The notes under the pieces: generated by a model
What the model was told of the DNA's origin: nothing
Database searches by the model: none
Seen by the model: the letters and a program-made list of their open reading frames with translations, nothing else
Assembly: GCA_019416775.1 (NCBI GenBank)
Contig: DXWR01000240.1
Span: forward strand, 1-6,237
Source: Oscillospiraceae bacterium
GTDB taxonomy: Bacteria; Bacillota; Clostridia; Oscillospirales; Ruminococcaceae
Length of the DNA stretch: 6,237 nt
Reading direction: 5' to 3'
In this document: positions 1 through 2,789 of the stretch, piece by piece
Numbering within the stretch: position 1 is the first letter of the stretch
Layout: each line of letters begins with the position of its first letter
Made by a program: the position numbers and the translations under genes

Positions 1-528
1 GTAGATCACAAGTCGGATCGGGATTATTGGCTGGATCTGGTGCTGGTTTTCTTTGTGGTAAGCATGATCGGTTGGATCTGGGAAGTGGTGTTGATTTTAG
101 TGCAGAGCGGCGATTTGACCAATCGTGGTGTTCTCCATGGACCTTGGCTGCCCATTTACGGCAGCGGAGGAGTGTTGATGATTTGGATGAAAGAACGTTT
201 GCCAGGAAAGTGGTGGGTATTTTTCCTCTCCAGTATGGCGGCTTGCGGTGTGGTGGAGTATATTGTTTCCTGGGTGCTGGAACAGGTGTATCACACCCGT
301 TGGTGGGATTATACCAGTATGCCCATTAACCTAAACGGCCGCATCTGTTTGTCTGGGCTGCTGGTCTTTGGCCTGGGGGGACTGTTTTTGGTGTACTTTT
401 TGTACCCGAGGCTGAAGAGGCTGTTTGCACGCATTCCTCAGAAGAACAAAAAGGTGATTTCTTTTTGCTTGGGAGCGCTGTTTTGCATTGATACGGTATA
501 TTCTTTAGCCTTTCCAAATATGTTGTAA
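1..528 (+). CDS. Putative ABC-transporter permease-like membrane protein (PF06541/CmpB-like), 5'-truncated by the window
   Basis: The reading frame is open to the first base, so the gene begins upstream; 175 residues are visible, ending at TAA 526-528. The protein is strongly hydrophobic with about four membrane segments, roughly at residues 11-34, 48-62, 72-94 and 117-137, and another near the C terminus. Conserved-looking signatures of the putative ABC-transporter type IV family are present: GWIWEV near residue 23, NRGVLHGPWLPIYG near 42-55, an acidic residue in the third segment (VVEY), and RWWDYTSMPINLNGRICL near 100-117. Members of this family are integral membrane proteins of unknown function, despite the ABC label. 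A GTG at 40 could be read as a start, but it has no ribosome binding site and would cut into the first segment, so I prefer a longer gene. The product stops shortly before a tRNA promoter. Family membership is fairly secure; function is not known. Confidence 0.8.
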   Translation, partial: VDHKSDRDYWLDLVLVFFVVSMIGWIWEVVLILVQSGDLTNRGVLHGPWLPIYGSGGVLMIWMKERLPGKWWVFFLSSMAACGVVEYIVSWVLEQVYHTRWWDYTSMPINLNGRICLSGLLVFGLGGLFLVYFLYPRLKRLFARIPQKNKKVISFCLGALFCIDTVYSLAFPNML

Positions 529-536
529 AAAACTGC

Positions 537-565
537 TTGCATTTTCCTTTTCAATGTAGTATAAT
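537..565 (+). promoter_or_regulatory. Sigma-A-type promoter of tRNA-Gly
   Basis: TTGCAT (537-542) and a perfect TATAAT (560-565) are separated by 17 bases. The expected start of transcription, around 572, lies a few bases before the mature tRNA 5' end at 575. The promoter begins directly after the stop of the upstream membrane-protein gene, so the tRNA is transcribed independently. Confidence 0.8.
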
Positions 566-574
566 AACGACGTT

Positions 575-648
575 GCGAACGTAGTTCAATGGCAAAACAC
601 TAGCTTCCCAAGCTGGATTTGCGGGTTCGATTCCCGTCGTTCGCTCCA
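575..648 (+). tRNA. tRNA-Gly (anticodon CCC)
   Basis: The cloverleaf can be folded by hand. The acceptor stem GCGAACG (575-581) pairs with CGTTCGC (638-644). The anticodon stem CTAGC/GCTGG (600-604/612-616, one G-U pair) encloses loop TTCCCAA with anticodon CCC at 607-609. The T arm is GCGGG-TTCGATT-CCCGT (621-637). The discriminator base is T645, as usual for tRNA-Gly, and CCA (646-648) is encoded. It reads GGG codons. It is a single gene with its own promoter and terminator. Confidence 0.95.
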
Positions 649-654
649 GCGTTT

Positions 655-690
655 CCGCAGCCTGGATGTTCGGGCTGCGGTTTTCTTTTC
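655..690 (+). terminator. Rho-independent terminator after tRNA-Gly
   Basis: A perfect 8-bp stem CCGCAGCC (655-662) / GGCTGCGG (673-680) with a 10-base loop is followed directly by a T-rich tract (TTTTCTTTTC). It ends the tRNA-Gly transcript before the next promoter. Confidence 0.88.
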
Positions 691-704
691 TCTTCCAGAA
701 AGTC

Positions 705-733
705 TTGACAAACTAAGAAAGTGGAGATATACT
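705..733 (+). promoter_or_regulatory. Sigma-A promoter of the HMA-domain protein gene
   Basis: A perfect TTGACA (705-710) and TATACT (728-733) are 17 bases apart, giving a predicted start near 740. Such a strong promoter in front of a small metal-binding protein, with a palindrome over its start site, suggests control by a repressor. Confidence 0.8.
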
Positions 734-755
734 TTAGTTAGTACATATTAACTGA
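734..755 (+). promoter_or_regulatory. Imperfect palindrome over the transcription start: candidate metalloregulator operator
   Basis: TTAGTTA (734-740) and TAACTGA (749-755) form an inverted repeat (6 of 7 positions match) around an 8-base spacer that itself contains a TA..TA pair. The site lies immediately downstream of the -10 box and covers the predicted +1, a typical repressor position. The half-site resembles the TTAG-rich boxes of DtxR/IdeR-family regulators. It does not match the CopY (TACAnnTGTA) pattern. A further AACTAA at 711-716, in the promoter spacer, is the reverse complement of TTAGTT at 734-739. Identity of the regulator is inference. Confidence 0.45.
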
Positions 756-770
756 GTGAGAATCTTCTAA

Positions 771-777
771 AGGGGAG
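771..777 (+). promoter_or_regulatory. Ribosome binding site that fixes the HMA gene start at ATG 786
   Basis: AGGGGAG ends at 777, which gives 8 bases to the ATG at 786. The in-frame GTG at 777 overlaps this site and so cannot be the start used with it. Confidence 0.7.
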
Positions 778-785
778 TGCTTCTT

Positions 786-1178
786 ATGGATCACACCAGC
801 GTTGTTTCCACCGTCATTCTTTCCTTGATCATTTTGGTGATTTTGATTTTTGGTATTCGTTCTATGATCCACCGGGCCACTACCGGATGCTGTGGAGCAG
901 GGGAGGAAGTCAAAACCATTCATCCCCGGGACCGGGATTTGTCCCACTATCCTTACTGTTACCGCCTTGGGATAGAGGGTATGAGCTGCCAAAACTGCGC
1001 CAATCGCATTCAAAATGCCTTTCATAAGCAGGACGGGCTGTACGCCAGAGTCAATCGACATCAAAAAGAAGCGCTGGTTTATGCCAAACAGCAGCAGACA
1101 CAGGAAATCTTGGAAAAAATTGTTACTAAAGCCGGTTATACAGTCACAAAATTTACGCCGGTTGAGAAAAGAAAATAA
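786..1178 (+). CDS. Membrane-anchored heavy-metal-associated (HMA) domain protein
   Basis: The product has 130 residues. Residues about 5-27 form one hydrophobic helix. It is followed by a basic stretch and a short Cys motif (GCCG, C35-C36), as seen after the helix in FeoB-associated Cys-rich membrane proteins. Residues about 55-122 form an HMA fold: GMSCQNCA carries the metal-binding CxxC (C68, C71), and the domain ends with the usual KAGYTV segment. HMA domains bind Cu(I), Zn(II) or related soft metals and pass them to transporters or enzymes, so a membrane-bound metal chaperone or sensor is a reasonable role. The metal is not determinable here. The start at ATG 786 is chosen from the ribosome binding site. 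A strong promoter with a palindromic operator candidate lies upstream. The gene ends 2 bp before the end of a convergent gene, leaving no space for a private terminator. Confidence 0.85.
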   Translation: MDHTSVVSTVILSLIILVILIFGIRSMIHRATTGCCGAGEEVKTIHPRDRDLSHYPYCYRLGIEGMSCQNCANRIQNAFHKQDGLYARVNRHQKEALVYAKQQQTQEILEKIVTKAGYTVTKFTPVEKRK

Positions 1179-1180
1179 GA

Positions 1181-1393
1181 TCAGTCTCGCTTTCGCTTGG
1201 TTGGCTGGGGGACGGGTTTGGAAAGCTGTTGGATTTTTTGATCCATCTGAGCGTTGCGGTGGAGCTGCTCCGCAGTGTGGATCCATTGGCCTTGATGGTG
1301 AAGCTGTACCTGCATGGAAACCGGAAGAGAGCAAAAATATCGACGGGCACTGCTGCTGCCTTGCAAAAGTTGTTGCAGGTTGGAATACTGCAT
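1181..1393 (-). CDS. Small conserved-looking hypothetical protein (70 aa), convergent with the HMA gene
   Basis: The protein has 70 residues, is rich in Gln, Ser and Arg, and has no membrane segment, signal or cysteine pair. Three signs support a real gene: GAGGTG lies 5 bases before the ATG, an in-frame TGA sits just upstream so the start is unambiguous, and the stop falls 2 bp from the convergent HMA gene. The core (LLQGSSSARRYFCSLP at residues 9-24, then a helix and IHTAEQLHRNAQ near 38-49) recalls, from memory only, short unnamed Clostridia proteins with a 'SPxARxFFxSLP...IHSxEEL' layout. I do not know their function. The overlapping frames on both strands look like shadows by composition. 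A plain hypothetical protein is the safe reading. Confidence 0.6.
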   Translation of the reverse strand: MQYSNLQQLLQGSSSARRYFCSLPVSMQVQLHHQGQWIHTAEQLHRNAQMDQKIQQLSKPVPQPTKRKRD

Positions 1394-1398
1394 GATAT

Positions 1399-1404
1399 CA
1401 CCTC
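1399..1404 (-). promoter_or_regulatory. Ribosome binding site of the 70-aa minus-strand gene
   Basis: The minus strand reads GAGGTG, 5 bases before the ATG at 1393-1391. This site is the main reason to accept the small gene as translated. Confidence 0.6.
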
Positions 1405-1429
1405 AAAAGCAGTGTTCCGCCGGATTCCG

Positions 1430-1458
1430 TTTTTATTCTTTTTCTTGGCATTGATCAA
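1430..1458 (-). promoter_or_regulatory. Weak candidate promoter for the 70-aa gene
   Basis: On the minus strand TTGATC (1458-1453) and TAAAAA (1435-1430) are 17 bases apart, upstream of the small gene. The -10 box matches only 4 of 6 positions in an A/T-rich stretch, so this may be chance. The rest of the spacer up to 1546 is T-rich and shows no other gene or structure I can support. Confidence 0.25.
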
Positions 1459-1546
1459 ATTCATCGTTTCGATTTTAAAGTTTTTTCTGAGAGTTGGATT
1501 TTTCTTGATAAATTTTTGCTTTTTTTGACAGAAATGAAAAAGTGGG

Positions 1547-1575
1547 TTGACAACCTGCCGTCGGAATGATATAAT
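1547..1575 (+). promoter_or_regulatory. Full-consensus sigma-A promoter of tRNA-Val
   Basis: A perfect TTGACA (1547-1552) and perfect TATAAT (1570-1575) are separated by exactly 17 bases, 22 bases ahead of the mature tRNA. A second TTGACA at 1525-1530 has no matching -10 box and is probably not used. Confidence 0.88.
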
Positions 1576-1597
1576 AGCATTCGTTGAGTTGAGAGAT

Positions 1598-1674
1598 GCA
1601 GACATAGCTCAGCTGGTTAGAGCGCTGCGTTCACATCGCAGAGGTCGAGGGTTCGAGTCCCCCTGTCTGTACCA
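1598..1674 (+). tRNA. tRNA-Val (anticodon CAC)
   Basis: The acceptor GCAGACA (1598-1604) pairs with TGTCTGT (1664-1670), the first pair being G-U. The D arm contains AGCTCAGCTGGTTAGAGC. The anticodon stem CTGCG/CGCAG (1625-1629/1637-1641) is perfect and encloses TTCACAT, giving anticodon CAC at 1632-1634. The T arm carries GTTCGAGTC, the discriminator is A1671, and CCA (1672-1674) is encoded. It reads GTG codons and is transcribed alone. Confidence 0.95.
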
Positions 1675-1679
1675 AATGA

Positions 1680-1711
1680 CAGCCTTCCAAGAGGAGGGCT
1701 GATTTTATTTT
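1680..1711 (+). terminator. Rho-independent terminator after tRNA-Val
   Basis: CAGCCTTCC (1680-1688) pairs with GGAGGGCTG (1693-1701), a 9-bp stem with one G-U pair and a 4-base AAGA loop. It is followed by ATTTTATTTT. The interval from here to the LysR stop at 1791 is A/T-rich and shows no further gene. Confidence 0.85.
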
Positions 1712-1790
1712 GTCCGCAAATTATGAAAACGAAAAAGCCGGCAAAACAAAAGCAATATCGAGCACAGTTTTAAAAGCGCACTTTTTCCTG

Positions 1791-2666
1791 CTATTTTCCC
1801 TCTCCGGCTGCACCCTCAAACAGCCGGATCTTTTTATCCGCATCGGTGTTTTTCAAATATACGTAGTTGAACTCCTTTTTCCGATGATTGTTCTGCACAG
1901 TGAATGTGGTAAGCCGGTTGTCGCTGTTAGCTACCGCTTCGTAGGCAAAGGTAATCCCCATTCCCGCCGCCACTAGCTGCTTGATCACTGCGAAAGAATT
2001 GATACAGATCACCTTTTTGATGTCGTCAACCCGGTTGTTGTTCACCGCCAGCATCTGCTCGAAGATGGCCCGGGTGCCGGAACCGTTTTCTCTCAGGATC
2101 AGGGTTTGTTCCAGAATTTCCGGAAAGGGGATGTCTCTGCCGGCAAAGGGGTGGTCCACCGAGCACACCCCTAAAAAGGGCTCTTCCCGATAAAGGGAAT
2201 AGGTGGCGTAACCGTATTTCTTTTTTTCAAAGAAGCCTTCTACAATGGCAAAATCCAACTGGTTGCGCTCCAGCATAGCCAGCAGTACCTGTGTGTTGTC
2301 GATGGTAAACTGTAAATTGTGGGTGGGGTCGGAGAGATATTGGATTAACTGCTTTTCCAGCACAAATTCCCCGATGGTTTTGGTGGCGCCGATCCGCAGC
2401 AGGATCTCGCTTTTGCCCTTTAAGCTGGTACGCAGTTCGTTTTCATAAAACAGCATGGTTTTGGAATATTGTTCCAGCTGTTCCGCTGCTTTGGTCTTGT
2501 GGAGCACACGGCCGGTGTAATAAAACAGCTTTTCCCCGTATTCCTGTTCCAAGGCGTGGATGTGCTGGGTGACAGCAGGCTGGGAGATGTTCAGCTTTTC
2601 GGATGTTTTCCGGTAGTTCATCGTTTCACATAGGTTTAAAAAGGTGTAAATTCTGTAATCAATCAT
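1791..2666 (-). CDS. LysR-family transcriptional regulator, divergent from the sulfite reductase operon
   Basis: The product has 291 residues, a normal LysR length. Residues about 1-60 are the winged helix-turn-helix: MIDYRIYTFL, then YRKTSEKLNISQPAVTQHIH, where ISQPAVTQHI is the recognition helix, and ALEQEYGEKLFYY is the wing. A linker helix follows to about residue 85. Residues about 87-285 are the periplasmic-binding-protein-like effector domain, with typical segments such as LDFAIVEGFF, the RENGSGTR ligand loop and the GMGITFAYEAV stretch. I chose ATG 2666, which has GGTGA 4 bases upstream; the in-frame ATG at 2681 would add five residues and lacks a binding site. The gene is transcribed away from the fusion gene through a shared 123-bp promoter region, the usual layout of a LysR regulator and its target. 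A role in activating sulfite or sulfane-sulfur reduction, with a sulfur compound as effector, is inference; CysB and CysL are precedents for LysR control of sulfur genes. Confidence 0.92.
   Translation of the reverse strand: MIDYRIYTFLNLCETMNYRKTSEKLNISQPAVTQHIHALEQEYGEKLFYYTGRVLHKTKAAEQLEQYSKTMLFYENELRTSLKGKSEILLRIGATKTIGEFVLEKQLIQYLSDPTHNLQFTIDNTQVLLAMLERNQLDFAIVEGFFEKKKYGYATYSLYREEPFLGVCSVDHPFAGRDIPFPEILEQTLILRENGSGTRAIFEQMLAVNNNRVDDIKKVICINSFAVIKQLVAAGMGITFAYEAVANSDNRLTTFTVQNNHRKKEFNYVYLKNTDADKKIRLFEGAAGEGK
1803..1828. other. Perfect 8-bp inverted repeat inside the LysR 3' end
   Basis: TCCGGCTG (1803-1810) and CAGCCGGA (1821-1828) flank a 10-base loop. On the plus strand the hairpin is followed by TCTTTTTATC, a weak terminator-like tail. 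On the minus strand, the sense direction for LysR, no T tract follows. It lies within the last 13 codons of the LysR gene. It may stop antisense read-through from the tRNA-Val side or stabilise the LysR mRNA end, or it may be chance. Confidence 0.35.
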
Positions 2667-2713
2667 ACTGTCACCATCCATAAGAAATTCAAATCAAAAC
2701 ATAACAACATTAA

Positions 2714-2728
2714 ATGAAATTTTATCAT
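2714..2728. promoter_or_regulatory. Candidate LysR binding site (T-N11-A palindrome)
   Basis: ATGA-N7-TCAT at 2714-2728 is an interrupted palindrome with the T-N11-A spacing typical of LysR-type operators. It overlaps the -10 box of the LysR gene's own promoter and lies just upstream of the -10 box of the divergent operon. That is consistent with autorepression and activation of the operon. The region is A/T-rich, so chance similarity cannot be excluded. Confidence 0.4.
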
Positions 2729-2747
2729 GAATCTGTGGTAAAATCAA
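2719..2747 (-). promoter_or_regulatory. Promoter of the LysR gene
   Basis: On the minus strand TTGATT (2747-2742) and TAAAAT (2724-2719) are 17 bases apart, about 50 bases before the chosen start codon. Its -35 box overlaps the proposed -10 box of the divergent operon. Confidence 0.6.
2739..2744 (+). promoter_or_regulatory. Candidate -10 element of the sulfite reductase operon
   Basis: TAAAAT lies 46 bases before the start codon of the fusion gene. No acceptable -35 hexamer is found 16-18 bases upstream, where the sequence is A/T-rich. This would suit an activator-dependent promoter. An alternative -10 is TATAGG at 2750-2755, also without a good -35. Confidence 0.4.
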
Positions 2748-2789
2748 GATATAGGAAAAAAACCGGTCAAAAAATAGGAGGCAAAGCAA

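Noticed and set aside
740..755. Copper-type CopY box in the HMA promoter
   Set aside because: The GTACATATTA core does not fit TACAnnTGTA, and the symmetry is centred on the TTAG/CTGA half-sites instead.
777..785. GTG start for the HMA protein, three codons upstream of ATG 786
   Set aside because: It overlaps the ribosome binding site AGGGGAG (771-777); ATG 786 has ideal 8-base spacing.
738..1334. 198-residue minus-strand reading frame across the HMA gene
   Set aside because: It covers the promoter, operator and coding region of a recognisable plus-strand gene, has low-complexity polar composition and matches no family I know.
1229..1528. 99-residue plus-strand frame with a hydrophobic, Phe-rich C terminus
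   Set aside because: The hydrophobic part is just T-rich spacer read as Phe/Leu/Ile. There is no ribosome binding site, and it lies opposite the 70-residue gene.
1153..1605. 150-residue minus-strand reading frame running from the tRNA-Val 5' end to the HMA stop
   Set aside because: It starts within tRNA-Val, crosses its promoter and overlaps the better-supported 70-residue gene in another frame.
1650..1674. tRNA-Val 3' end as an attachment site of an integrated element
   Set aside because: No second copy of the tRNA 3' end, no integrase and no phage-like gene is visible in the window.
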